The notes: generated from the sequence alone by a model not told the origin. DNA of 39,137 bases from an uncultured Bacteroidales bacterium (GCA_946407715.1 CAMJPH010000012.1:1-39137), one strand, 5' to 3'. Positions 1-7,841 are shown, counted from the stretch's first letter. Made by a program: numbers and translations.

Positions 1-797
1 CGGATGCCCCCGAGAACGTCCTCTGTATAGGGTTGTTCGGCACACGGGACACCACCGTGAACAGCCGCGAGGAGTTCGCCCGTTACTATCCCAACGTGCA
101 GACCTTCGACGGCGAGCACCGCATGAACCAGAAAGTGGTGAAAAATGTGGTGCTGCCCATCATCAAGCGGTTGGAAGGGTGCCGTCGGGAAGCGGGACTG
201 CTCGGGCAATTGGAAAACTGCACCCGCTTCTGTCCCGAAGATTACGACACTTGCCAGTTCTGCCAAAACTACGGCGGACATACGCTGTGCGGCGACAAAC
301 CGCTCCAATTCATGAAACGCTATTTCGTGGAAAAAGAAGGACAACGGCTTCTGCAAGAAGGGCTTGTCGTCCGCCCCAAGGAAGAGGAACCCGCGATTCA
401 TGTCGGCGATGAGGTGTTTGGTTTCAGTTCTGATTACCGAAAACCCTACAAAGGCAAAATCACGGAAATTGTGAGTTATACCGACAAAAACCACTACGAG
501 GCCAATATCTCGATGCGGCCGTTCTATGGCCTGCCTGTGGAGCCCCGTATCGTGATGGACGGTCTTTTCGACACGCCACGGGTGAGTTTGGGTATCAAAT
601 CTATCCGGTTCACCGAAGGAGAGAAGGCGGAACGGCCGGTGGAGATGCAAGTTGAGAAGCTGTCGGCACACTCTGGCATAGCGCCGGCGGTGTTTTTGGA
701 CAAAGACAGTGCCAAGAAAGCGGCATGGGAATACCTTGAATATCAGAAAGAATTGGATGACAATGCGATAGGAAATTTGGACGGCGATTTTTTCTAG
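1..797 (+). CDS. C-terminal part of a YqiA-like alpha/beta hydrolase with a Cys-rich extension (5' end outside window)
   Basis: The frame is open from base 3 to the stop, so the gene begins left of the window; the TTG at 33 is internal. The first 50 or so visible residues resemble the end of YqiA-type esterases (alpha/beta hydrolase fold): a GTRDTTV segment would carry the acidic catalytic residue and GEHRM the catalytic His, followed by a closing helix (VVLPIIKRL). The nucleophile elbow would be upstream and cannot be checked. After this comes a Cys cluster (CTRFCPEDYDTCQFC) that could bind zinc, and about 170 further residues with no recognised domain. The extension is not part of classical YqiA, so this looks like a fusion or a lineage-specific form. 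The hydrolase assignment is inference from short motifs; substrate unknown. The next gene starts 78 bases downstream on the same strand. Confidence 0.55.
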   Translation, partial: DAPENVLCIGLFGTRDTTVNSREEFARYYPNVQTFDGEHRMNQKVVKNVVLPIIKRLEGCRREAGLLGQLENCTRFCPEDYDTCQFCQNYGGHTLCGDKPLQFMKRYFVEKEGQRLLQEGLVVRPKEEEPAIHVGDEVFGFSSDYRKPYKGKITEIVSYTDKNHYEANISMRPFYGLPVEPRIVMDGLFDTPRVSLGIKSIRFTEGEKAERPVEMQVEKLSAHSGIAPAVFLDKDSAKKAAWEYLEYQKELDDNAIGNLDGDFF

Positions 798-875
798 AAT
801 TACGATTTGTAAAATTAGCGATGCCCAGTCCGCATCAGTGTTTCCCGTACAATCACAATGTAAATAACAACCATA

Positions 876-2006
876 ATGAAAGAACCCACCAACAAGAATA
901 CAAACGTCAGAAAAACAACAAAAGCCGAGCACGAGGAACTGATGAATATCATGCGTGATATTGCCAAAAAAGAAAAAGAATCGCAGCTTGCAGAATATCG
1001 GCGGATCATAGATGAATCAGAGGGGTGTCACGCCCCCGAAGCTTTCGACAAGATGTTGCCTTTGGCCGAGGAAGGACTTCCTGAAGCACAATGCTTTGTA
1101 GGGGAATACCATGAGTATTACAACCAAGAAGCGGATCACAAAGAACAAGCAGAGTACTGGTTTCGGCAAGCGGCTGAACAGCACTATGCGCCCGCCGAAC
1201 TGGCGTTAGGGGAATTACTTTATTACGGTCGCCACACCTACAAAACCGACCCCGAATGCGAACAATGGCTGCTTCTTGCTGCCGAACACGGGGAGGCACA
1301 CGCCTGCTACTTTCTCGGGAATCTGGCGAAAGACAAGAAAGATATGGCAGAGGCGTGCCGATGGTGGCTGAAAGGTGCCGAAGGCGACGACGAATGGTCG
1401 CAACGCGAGCTGGCTTTCTGTTACGAAACCGGCCAGGGCGTTTCCTACGACCTTGACAAAGCCATTGAATGGTACAAGCGAGCCGCCCTGCACGAGTTCA
1501 GCATCGGCAATGTGGATGCCTGCTACCAGATAGCCGTTCTCAAGAAGTACGCAATGGAAAAGTATGCCGACCTTACCGGTTGGGAGTCAGAGCGTTTTTG
1601 GGAGGGAGAGAAAGAGATGCTGAACGGGAATCTGGCCAAAGCGGTATCCTTGTGGCGCTGGACTCCCGACCCGCGGGCAATGGTGATGGCAGCTTGGCAG
1701 ATGCTGCACGTGGTGGATGGTGTTGTGGAAAAAGAAGGGGAAGTGTATTTCGATGATGACGAAATGTTTTTTGAGGAAGAGGAGGAATCCATCGAAGCGG
1801 TGGCAAAGTTTTTCTCGGAACAAAAGCAGCCCGCCGCCTATTACCTGAAAGGATATCTTTGCGAGCATGGCATCTGCTACATCAAAAAAGACATGGCTAA
1901 AGCCAAACTCTGGTACGGAAAAGCGGCAGCGGCCGGCGACGAGGTGGCGGCGTGGAAACTGAAGCAGTTAGAGGGAAAAACGAGAAAAGTCAATAACAAC
2001 AAATAA
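876..2006 (+). CDS. Sel1-like (TPR-type) repeat protein
   Basis: This 376-residue protein consists mostly of Sel1-like helical repeats, recognisable by the recurring pattern A.yWf.kAAe.g...A...LG..y..G (for example QAEYWFRQAAEQHYAPAEL, then the ECEQWLLLAAEHGEAHACYFLGNL unit and AIEWYKRAAL) between about residues 75 and 210, with a further repeat near residues 320-365 (AAYYLKGYLCEHG...AKLWYGKAAAAG). No signal peptide or membrane segment is visible, and the N-terminus is Lys/Glu rich, so a cytoplasmic scaffold is likely. Sel1 proteins mediate protein-protein contacts, and in bacteria they often sit in accessory loci; the partner is not evident. An acidic stretch (EVYFDDDEMFFEEEEESIE) interrupts the repeats near residue 290. 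The ATG at 876 is the first plausible start after the upstream stop. Confidence 0.8.
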   Translation: MKEPTNKNTNVRKTTKAEHEELMNIMRDIAKKEKESQLAEYRRIIDESEGCHAPEAFDKMLPLAEEGLPEAQCFVGEYHEYYNQEADHKEQAEYWFRQAAEQHYAPAELALGELLYYGRHTYKTDPECEQWLLLAAEHGEAHACYFLGNLAKDKKDMAEACRWWLKGAEGDDEWSQRELAFCYETGQGVSYDLDKAIEWYKRAALHEFSIGNVDACYQIAVLKKYAMEKYADLTGWESERFWEGEKEMLNGNLAKAVSLWRWTPDPRAMVMAAWQMLHVVDGVVEKEGEVYFDDDEMFFEEEEESIEAVAKFFSEQKQPAAYYLKGYLCEHGICYIKKDMAKAKLWYGKAAAAGDEVAAWKLKQLEGKTRKVNNNK

Positions 2007-2013
2007 TCACGAT

Positions 2014-2222
2014 ATGAATCATTGCACAGGAAACATCACCCCGGGCAGGGACATCATCCCCGACAACATTCGGTTCAGCGAGGAGTGGTACAAGGCCATC
2101 CATAATATGCTCTCGTGTGAAGAGGATTCCATTTGGCGTAGCCACGTGCCCTCGTGCGTAGGAAGTTCCGCTCAACACTGGAGCGTCTTGCGGAATGGTG
2201 CAACGCACTCGGGAATGAAAAG
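2014..2222 (+). pseudogene. probable remnant of a small gene, frameshifted
   Basis: An ATG eight bases after the Sel1 stop opens a frame that reads plausibly (NITPGRDIIPDNIRFSEEWYKAI) to about 2150, after which this frame becomes Arg/Pro/Ser-rich low-quality sequence in GC-rich inverted repeats. From 2154 a different frame reads more like protein (RRKFRSTLERLAEWCNALGN), consistent with one frameshift near 2145-2155. The real 3' end seems lost in the inverted-repeat block. No family recognised. It may also simply be non-coding. Confidence 0.3.
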
Positions 2223-2412
2223 GGAAAAAGACGGGCGGCGGCCGGAACAGATCCGGCCACGGCACTATTCTCCCCGCCGCCCGTCTTTTCCCCTTCCTCC
2301 GTCCGGCGGCGCGCACCATTCCGTTTGGCCAGGCTGCGTTGACGAAGGGCGACGGAACTGGCGGATGTCACCGCGCTGACGGGAACGGAGGGAGTGACCG
2401 GCCAAACGGAAT
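2191..2412. repeat. GC-rich nest of inverted repeats
   Basis: Several perfect or near-perfect inverted repeats are stacked here. An 11-bp pair (2191-2201 with 2313-2323) encloses a 19-bp pair with one bulged A (2222-2241 with 2274-2292), whose loop holds a further 7-bp hairpin (2240-2246 with 2252-2258). The right arm also overlaps a 13-bp perfect pair (2318-2330 with 2400-2412), so the same bases can pair left or right. The block is markedly GC-richer than its flanks and contains no convincing gene. Origin unknown: a degenerate mobile or interspersed element, or a structured transcript end, are both possible. Confidence 0.75.
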
Positions 2413-2620
2413 CTCCGGCTCGCAAGGGGAGGGAAGTGGCGGCGCACGACCAACGGCGGCCTCGTGGTAGATTCCATACCTGCCATCGCGAGGGCGGGAA
2501 AAATCTGCTATTAGCAAAAATCACCTCCATGTTTCCCAATGTTGTACTTTTGCACCGTAAAAATGTAGTTTTCTGTATTTTATGAATTTTTGCAAGTATA
2601 AATAATAAAAACATAGAATT
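2413..2620. other. gene-free stretch between the inverted-repeat block and the next gene
   Basis: Together with 2223-2412 this forms about 400 bases without a credible gene. GC-rich sequence continues to about 2500 and then gives way abruptly to AT-rich sequence that contains the promoter for the next gene. Confidence 0.6.
2505..2552 (+). promoter_or_regulatory. Bacteroidota-type promoter with a shared 15-bp upstream element
   Basis: A -7 box TACTTTTG (2545-2552) fits TAnnTTTG. The 15-mer CTGCTATTAGCAAAA (2505-2519) ends 26 bases before the -7 box and recurs with identical spacing before the gene at 6181. The core GCTA-T-TAGC is a small palindrome in the -33 region, so it may be a regulator site or an extended -33 element. 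Confidence 0.6.
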
Positions 2621-3055
2621 ATGACTAACGAAGAGAAAATTGCGAGAACTGTTATGCACATTAAAAGAGTAAATGAATTGGCACGCCATAAAACGACGTC
2701 CACAAATGTCACACCTGCTTTCACCAATGAAGATTTGGCGACATATTTCAATTATACAATTTACGATAATGTTGTTGTTCTTGACATAAAAGAAAACATA
2801 TTAAGGCAAGATATGGAAATTAGTGCATACGATGCTGTTCTCCATTACAATTATAACAAAAAGACTATTGATGTTAATAAGATAAGGGTGTGCTTTGAAA
2901 CGAATGGCAAAGTTACAGATATTTACTTGACATATTCTCAACGCACTTTGGTACACATTGACACTTCAAAGGAAATAAAGGGTGCAAAAATAGAATGCTT
3001 GAAAGATATTGTGGATTGTGTAAATGGTATCTGTAATATGGATTTATCATTTTAG
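2621..3055 (+). CDS. hypothetical protein, 144 aa
   Basis: A clearly coding, AT-rich frame preceded by a good promoter at 2545. Starts ATG at 2621 with a long purine-rich leader. The first 60 residues are helical and polar, the rest looks like alternating beta strands (NVVVLDIKENI, KIRVCFETNGKVTDIYLTY). No signal peptide, membrane segment or known domain was recognised. Its base composition is lower in GC than both the block to the left and the DprA-like gene to the right, suggesting separate acquisition. Shares its promoter-upstream element with the unknown gene at 6181. Confidence 0.6.
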   Translation: MTNEEKIARTVMHIKRVNELARHKTTSTNVTPAFTNEDLATYFNYTIYDNVVVLDIKENILRQDMEISAYDAVLHYNYNKKTIDVNKIRVCFETNGKVTDIYLTYSQRTLVHIDTSKEIKGAKIECLKDIVDCVNGICNMDLSF

Positions 3056-3143
3056 TACATATTGATACTTTATATAGTCGATTGTTATATCACAAGACTA
3101 AAAAGGATAATTCCGATTTTTTTTTGAAAAATAAAACATCACC

Positions 3144-4457
3144 ATGTACACTATCATCCCCATCCCCGATTTTGAAAAAGCCAAGGTGTTTGCAGCTTAC
3201 TGCGACTGGTGCATTTGCCAAGCAAAATTTGACTACGAGACCTACACCCTGCACGGCGAGACCTTCTATTTTTGTCTGAAGGAAGGGTTTGAAAAGATGA
3301 CCAAGCGTGCAGGTGACAACCATCCTTTCGATGAATACGGTCTGTCCATGATCGCAGTTTCCGTGACTCCTGACGGACGTTTGGCGAACTGCACCAACCG
3401 GTGGAACGAGGACCGCATCGGCAACCCGAATGTCAGCGAGCAGGAGATCAGCGACCTCATCGGAACGAACTTTCAAGAAACTTTCAAGCCGAGCAAACCC
3501 TTCACCGATATAATCAACAATGCCGCCGATGAACTGCTCACCTCCCTTTCTGATTATGAAGTATGTGTAAACCACACAAAACACATTTTTGACAAAATAA
3601 AAGAAGAGGTTCAGCATCGGATTAATGAAAAATTGGGTATATTGGGGTTACAAGGAGCGAGCATCGATATAACAGGTGACCAACTTGACAGCAAAATCGG
3701 AATAAGCACGCTGTGGGAATGGGCCAAACGAATGGACAAAATCGACAAAAAAGAAAAAAATGAGCCATTCATCAGCTTGTTCCAAAGCGAATTTTTAAAA
3801 TACCTAACAAGACAGTACCCTATACAGATGAAACACGAAATCATTGAAATAGACAAAACATCCGAACTATTCCCGCGGTCGCTGATAGAAATTGGTGACG
3901 ACTGTCCCGAAAGACTATACCTGATTGGCAACGTGGAATTGTTGAAGGCGGAGAAGAGTGTGGCCATCATCGGGGCTCGGGCAGCCGACCGCAATGGCTG
4001 CTCGAAAGCGTACAGCTTAGCCGTGGATTTCACCAAGAAAGGTTACGTGGTGGTGTCGGGGTTGGCGTTGGGATGCGACAGCTCCGCCCATCGTGGCTGT
4101 CTTGATGCTATGGGGAAAACCATCGCCATCGTCGGGTCGGGACTGGATATTGTGCATCCGCAGGAGAATGTCCCGTTACAGGAACGTATTCTGCAACGGC
4201 AAGGACTGGTGCTCAGCGAGCAGCCGTTGGGCGTGAAAGCCACACCGAGGACATTAGTGCGGCGCAACCGTCTGCAGGCTGCCCTCAGCCAGATGGTGGT
4301 AGTAGCACAGTGCCCTGTGAAAAGCGGAACCCTTTACACGGTGGATTTTGCCCGAAAGTACGGCAAGGAGGTTTTCGCCGCTCAGTTCAAGTACCACAAC
4401 GAGTTCACCAGCGGCAACGACAAACTGTTGGCTGAAGGCATTGCGAAGGGGATTTGA
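3144..4457 (+). CDS. DprA/Smf-like (SLOG superfamily) protein with a long novel N-terminus
   Basis: Residues from about 237 to the C-terminus match the DprA/Smf core: an ELFPRSLIEI...LYLIGN lead-in, the Rossmann start SVAIIGARAADRNG, the ligand-binding SGLALGCDSSAHRG segment, TIAIVGSGLDIVHPQEN, LSEQPLG, a RRNRLQAALS block equivalent to the FPxRNRiiaxLS of canonical DprA, and SGTLYTVDFARKYG near the end. The protein stops right after this domain, so the C-terminal winged helix common in DprA is missing, and the first 230 residues are not the usual SAM-like domain. Canonical DprA loads RecA on incoming single-stranded DNA. SLOG-fold relatives also occur in conflict systems as nucleotide-ligand sensors. 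The accessory setting and odd architecture favour a specialised paralogue, which is inference. The next frame starts within or just after its stop. Confidence 0.85.
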   Translation: MYTIIPIPDFEKAKVFAAYCDWCICQAKFDYETYTLHGETFYFCLKEGFEKMTKRAGDNHPFDEYGLSMIAVSVTPDGRLANCTNRWNEDRIGNPNVSEQEISDLIGTNFQETFKPSKPFTDIINNAADELLTSLSDYEVCVNHTKHIFDKIKEEVQHRINEKLGILGLQGASIDITGDQLDSKIGISTLWEWAKRMDKIDKKEKNEPFISLFQSEFLKYLTRQYPIQMKHEIIEIDKTSELFPRSLIEIGDDCPERLYLIGNVELLKAEKSVAIIGARAADRNGCSKAYSLAVDFTKKGYVVVSGLALGCDSSAHRGCLDAMGKTIAIVGSGLDIVHPQENVPLQERILQRQGLVLSEQPLGVKATPRTLVRRNRLQAALSQMVVVAQCPVKSGTLYTVDFARKYGKEVFAAQFKYHNEFTSGNDKLLAEGIAKGI

Positions 4458-4486
4458 AGGGATTTTGCACTATAAAAAAGATTGTT

Positions 4487-5245
4487 ATGAAAACCGTTTT
4501 TGAATTAATCAGGATTTACACCAACAGCAAAACGCGCTATCCACTTCGGAAAAGTCAGATAAACACGATGGGGCTATTTTCAACTTTAGCCAAAGCGGAA
4601 ACACAAATGATTCATGACGCAGAAGGATACTACGAGAGTGAACAGGAACGCCTGAAAGACATTGCGGAGAAGGAAGAATACCGTAACGACGAGAAACGGT
4701 TCGGGCACGACGTCGTGCTGGCGTACAGGATCACGGAATACGAACTTGACTCAGAGGTGTGGAAATGTAGCAGTACCCAGTCGGTGCGCACCTACACCGC
4801 CGACGGGAAGCCCAACGACGAATCTCTGCTGGATTACCAATGCGAACGCCATTTCAAGGGCCGCACCCCCGAGCAGATTCGCTTTCGGCCTGGCGACATC
4901 GTGGAGGTGATTGACGAATGGGGAGCGGAGCTCTGTGTGGTAGGTCACGCACAGCCCACCACAGAGGACTACGTCAGTTATCGTAAACGTTGCTGGGAAG
5001 ATTGCATGAAGGATTGCCAAAAGTCATGTCGCGACAAAAGCGTTGAAGTCAAGGAGGAGAATTGCATGTTCCATTGGGACTACAGCGACGACTGCTACTT
5101 GGTTTACTCCTTAGGCGAGGGCGACACCCACTTTCACCCCGAATCACCGAATGTGTTCCGTCCCACCAAGCTGGTGCCGAAAGCGTTGCGGGAGAAACTG
5201 AAAGCGAAATACGAGGAAATGCTACGGCTTTATGGAGCAAACTGA
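4487..5245 (+). CDS. hypothetical protein, about 252 aa
   Basis: The open frame could begin at a TTG overlapping the DprA-like stop, but the ATG at 4487 is the first credible start; an ATG at 4568 (MGLFSTLAKAE) is an alternative. An N-terminal helical stretch rich in Glu (AEGYYESEQERLKDIAEKEEYRN) precedes a region that looks like beta strands (DVVLAYRITEYELDSEVW; RFRPGDIVEVIDEWGAELCVVGHA) and a Cys-rich patch (CWEDCMKDCQKSC). No transmembrane segment or signal peptide. No family recognised. It lies 29 bases after the DprA-like gene and is probably co-transcribed with it. Confidence 0.65.
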   Translation: MKTVFELIRIYTNSKTRYPLRKSQINTMGLFSTLAKAETQMIHDAEGYYESEQERLKDIAEKEEYRNDEKRFGHDVVLAYRITEYELDSEVWKCSSTQSVRTYTADGKPNDESLLDYQCERHFKGRTPEQIRFRPGDIVEVIDEWGAELCVVGHAQPTTEDYVSYRKRCWEDCMKDCQKSCRDKSVEVKEENCMFHWDYSDDCYLVYSLGEGDTHFHPESPNVFRPTKLVPKALREKLKAKYEEMLRLYGAN

Positions 5246-5299
5246 ACTCGTTCGCCAGCAAAAACCCGTCATGGTTGTAAAGAATAATTCCGATTGATT

Positions 5300-5578
5300 A
5301 TGAACGAGAAAGAAAACGAACAAAATCGTATTACCGAAGCTGAATTGGTTGAAACACTTCAGAATCTCAACAAATACAGAGAAAAAATCGCACAAATGAA
5401 GCCCGAAGATTTCAAGCCGACAGGCGAATATTTCCAAATAGAGGGAACCACATTCCAGCTGAAGATGTCCCCTGAAGCCACCCGTGGAGACTTGCTATAC
5501 TTACTTTCGCACATAGAAGATCTTGTGAAAAGGAAACTGCGAACACTGTCATCAGAAGAAGAGGATAAACCAAAATAA
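5300..5578 (+). CDS. small hypothetical protein, 92 aa
   Basis: ATG at 5300 (MNEKENEQNRITEAELVET) is preferred over the TTG two codons upstream. The product is highly charged, with a predicted helix-rich N-terminus, a short strand pair in the middle (GEYFQIEGTTFQLKMSPE) and a helical Lys/Glu-rich end. It lies 54 bases after the previous stop and 16 bases before the next start, so it fits the middle of a short operon. Function unknown. Confidence 0.6.
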   Translation: MNEKENEQNRITEAELVETLQNLNKYREKIAQMKPEDFKPTGEYFQIEGTTFQLKMSPEATRGDLLYLLSHIEDLVKRKLRTLSSEEEDKPK

Positions 5579-5594
5579 AAAAAACAACAAAGCT

Positions 5595-6083
5595 ATGGAT
5601 AAAGAAAAAGTCAAAGACTATCTGTGGAACTACTTCTTCCCCATCACCTCCGCTTCGGAAGAAGAGCGGCGGGAAATGTACCGCTGCGCCATCGAGGACG
5701 GCTATCTGCTCTATGAAGACGACCTCTACGAATGGGAGCGCAAGCAGCAATGGGAAGAGTTTGACCGGCTCATCGACAAGATGATAGAAGATTACGCGAG
5801 AAGCGTGTTTGAAGACAGGAAGAGAGACTTTTCCCAATGTTACGACCAGCCGATGTTCTCGCCGCAACTGCGCTGGAACGAGAAGTACCTCACGCCTGAA
5901 TTAGAAAGCTTCACCCCCATCATCGCCATCCAGGATTTGGTGGACTACAAGTATGTCGTGTGTGCCCTCCCCGATGAAAAGGTGGACTTCATGCTGATGC
6001 AAAAGGAACGCACCCCCGTCGTGGTGGCGCAATACGACTCGCTGGACGAAATGGTGCGCGACGGATGGTGCGTGGGAAGCTGA
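5595..6083 (+). CDS. hypothetical protein, 162 aa
   Basis: Acidic cytoplasmic-looking protein (MDKEKVKDYLWNYFFPI...), beginning 16 bases after the preceding stop. The N-terminal half is helical and rich in Glu, Asp and Trp. The C-terminal part contains strand-like segments around YKYVVCALPDEKVDFMLM and TPVVVAQYDSLDEMV. No domain recognised and no membrane segment. It closes the apparent operon that starts with the DprA-like gene, since a new promoter follows at 6137. Confidence 0.6.
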   Translation: MDKEKVKDYLWNYFFPITSASEEERREMYRCAIEDGYLLYEDDLYEWERKQQWEEFDRLIDKMIEDYARSVFEDRKRDFSQCYDQPMFSPQLRWNEKYLTPELESFTPIIAIQDLVDYKYVVCALPDEKVDFMLMQKERTPVVVAQYDSLDEMVRDGWCVGS

Positions 6084-6096
6084 GGGCTGACGACCC

Positions 6097-6144
6097 CTGC
6101 TATTAGCAAAATTCCCCTGGCACCGCAAAGTTTTCCTATTTTTG
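6097..6144 (+). promoter_or_regulatory. promoter of the 6181 gene with the shared 15-bp element
   Basis: CTGCTATTAGCAAAA (6097-6111) is identical to the copy at 2505-2519 and again ends 26 bases before a -7 box, here TATTTTTG (6137-6144). Flanking bases differ between the two sites, which argues that the element itself is conserved rather than being part of a long duplication. Confidence 0.6.
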
Positions 6145-6180
6145 CCGTGTTATTCAGTTAAATAAAACAAATTTTCCGAA

Positions 6181-6987
6181 ATGGAATCAGATGCACCGGA
6201 AAAATTAGATGTTAAGAAGTCGGAAGAGGTGGGGAGTGTCAGCAATCTCCAAGAACAGCTTGACGACGAAGCACCCAAGCCGTGGGATGGCGTGTTTTAC
6301 ACCGAAGGGGATGATGAACCCATTATTGTTGATCCAAAGACCATGACAATGGGAGATTTGGAGCGTGTGCTGGATGAAGCAGTAGTTAAAAACCAAATGG
6401 TGGAAGAACTGCTGGAATGGGTCTCCATACGCACAAAGGGGGATGTTGACCTTGCTGCGACGTTGATGAAAAAGGGACTGCGGAGGCTGAACAACAAAAA
6501 CAAACAGAAAGATCCGTGCCGTATTATCGTGAAAGAAAATGGAATCTTTGTCGAATTTCCCGGCCAAAAACTCAAAAAGGTGACTTTTGGACGGGGAAAC
6601 TTGTCGAAAACGCTGTATGTCTTTTTCCTTCGCCAGATTGTGCGAGCCAAGACGGACAACACGATTCCGTGCTGTCTCTCGCAATTTGAGATGGGGGATT
6701 ACAAGGAGGAACTGATGGGGATTTACCAAAACGTCAGCGGCAAGCACGGGGACATCAGGGAGGTGGAAACCTGGTTGGAGAAGGGCACGGTATCCAACAA
6801 CTTCGCAAACGCCACCGCCTCCATCCGGAAGTATTTCGACAAGCTTTACGACAACTATGTCATCAAGTACAAATGGGAGAAATGCTACAGTATTGAGATT
6901 ATGGGGACGGACCGTCGCGGCAACCCCCGCTACGGCATAAAACTCACCCCGGACGATTTCGTGCTGAAGTGGCCGTTTGAGATGTGA
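6181..6987 (+). CDS. hypothetical protein, 268 aa
   Basis: Starts at ATG 6181, 37 bases after its -7 box. The first 45 residues are acidic and probably disordered. Residues 90-268 look globular: CRIIVKENGIFVEFPG and KKVTFGRGNLSKTLYVFFLR suggest a strand-turn-helix unit, and ANATASIRKYFDKLYDNYVI followed by YSIEIMGTDRRGNPRYGIKL resembles a winged-helix or response-regulator-type DNA-binding fold. That resemblance is weak and inferred by eye only. No signal peptide. It shares an unusual promoter-upstream element with the gene at 2621, so the two are likely co-regulated. Confidence 0.6.
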   Translation: MESDAPEKLDVKKSEEVGSVSNLQEQLDDEAPKPWDGVFYTEGDDEPIIVDPKTMTMGDLERVLDEAVVKNQMVEELLEWVSIRTKGDVDLAATLMKKGLRRLNNKNKQKDPCRIIVKENGIFVEFPGQKLKKVTFGRGNLSKTLYVFFLRQIVRAKTDNTIPCCLSQFEMGDYKEELMGIYQNVSGKHGDIREVETWLEKGTVSNNFANATASIRKYFDKLYDNYVIKYKWEKCYSIEIMGTDRRGNPRYGIKLTPDDFVLKWPFEM

Positions 6988-7028
6988 TGGCCAGCGAAAC
7001 GGGATCTTTGGCATTTCGATTTTTTTGC

Positions 7029-7036
7029 TACCTTTG
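7029..7036 (+). promoter_or_regulatory. -7 box of the AlbA_2 gene
   Basis: TACCTTTG fits TAnnTTTG and lies directly before the first 73-bp repeat copy, so the transcript would begin about at the start of the repeat. Confidence 0.5.
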
Positions 7037-7042
7037 CGCTTT

Positions 7043-7115
7043 CAATAGAATTATCAACGAAAAGCTCTAAATATCAGAGAAATAGAGTAATTAACATAGT
7101 ATAAACCATAGCGTT
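7043..7115 (+). repeat. 73-bp direct repeat, copy 1 (leader of the AlbA_2 gene)
   Basis: This 73-base segment recurs at 7769-7841 with six mismatches by my count. The last 38 or so bases are identical in both copies, while the mismatches cluster in the first half. It occupies the 5' untranslated region of the AlbA_2 gene, ending 12 bases before the ATG. Confidence 0.9.
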
Positions 7116-7127
7116 AACTACCCCGAA

Positions 7128-7760
7128 ATGAATTTGAAGGAAAACCAGACAGTAGAATTCAAGCAGAGTTGGAAAGATGATTATCTCCAATATGTAAGCG
7201 GTTTCGCGAATGCGAAAGGAGGGACGTTATATATTGGAATTGACGATGATGGCAATGTGTGTGGGGTGAAAAATGCGAAAAAACTTCTGGTGGATATCCC
7301 TAACAAAGTTCGAGATACTATGGGAATGTATGTCAATGTTAATTTGCTGATTGACAATAATCTGGAATATCTTCAAATAGACGTTCCCCCGTGTTCGATG
7401 CCTATTACCTATAAAGGCAAAAAACTCCAAATTCCCGTTTTTGCGGAGGTGCGAGGTGGTTTTTCCGCCACCATCAAACGGGAACGCTTTATGATGCAAG
7501 AGTTTCAAAGTGGGAAATCTGATGAAGTAAGTGGCCAGGATGGTTCCCGGAACGGCCAGAAAAGTTCCCAGAAAAGTTCCCAGAAAATATTGTCAATGAT
7601 AAAGGAGAATCCCGAAATCTCAACTCAAGAAATAGCTGATATATTGAATATTAGCCGCAGGGCGGTAACCAAACAAATAGCTAAATTAAAGGAACAGGGA
7701 GCTATCCGCCGCGTAGGAGCCGACAAAGGCGGCCATTGGGAGATCGTGGATATGAAATAA
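7128..7760 (+). CDS. AlbA_2 (Schlafen-like) domain regulator, internally shortened, with C-terminal HTH
   Basis: Residues 1-100 form an AlbA_2 domain (formerly AAA_4, PF04326), with the hallmark ENQTVEFKQSW start and FANAKGGTLYIGIDDDGNVCGV. Members usually run to 400-500 residues, with a C-terminal ATPase-like region ending in a strand of the type PVFEE.GGF.VT. Here ITYKGK near residue 100 is followed almost at once by IPVFAEVRGGFSATIKRERF, so about 200-250 residues appear to be missing in frame. A Gln/Ser-rich linker (NGQKSSQKSSQKI) then leads to a winged helix (ISTQEIADILNISRRAVTKQ). Family members act as transcriptional regulators or nucleic-acid binders. The gene lies between two 73-bp repeats and next to the type III R-M operon, which suggests a role in its control (inference). 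Confidence 0.8.
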   Translation: MNLKENQTVEFKQSWKDDYLQYVSGFANAKGGTLYIGIDDDGNVCGVKNAKKLLVDIPNKVRDTMGMYVNVNLLIDNNLEYLQIDVPPCSMPITYKGKKLQIPVFAEVRGGFSATIKRERFMMQEFQSGKSDEVSGQDGSRNGQKSSQKSSQKILSMIKENPEISTQEIADILNISRRAVTKQIAKLKEQGAIRRVGADKGGHWEIVDMK

Positions 7761-7768
7761 ACAACAAA

Positions 7769-7841
7769 CAATAGAATTTTTAACGAAAAATTGTAAATAT
7801 TAGAGAAATAGAGTAATTAACATAGTATAAACCATAGCGTT
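7769..7841 (+). repeat. 73-bp direct repeat, copy 2
   Basis: Partner of 7043-7115; begins nine bases after the AlbA_2 stop. The two copies thus bracket the gene exactly, as expected if the gene and its leader were inserted or duplicated in front of mod. Confidence 0.9.

Noticed and set aside
2191..2412. Integron attC sites
   Set aside because: No conserved GTTRRRY/RYYYAAC core pairs at the ends and no cassette integrase in the window.
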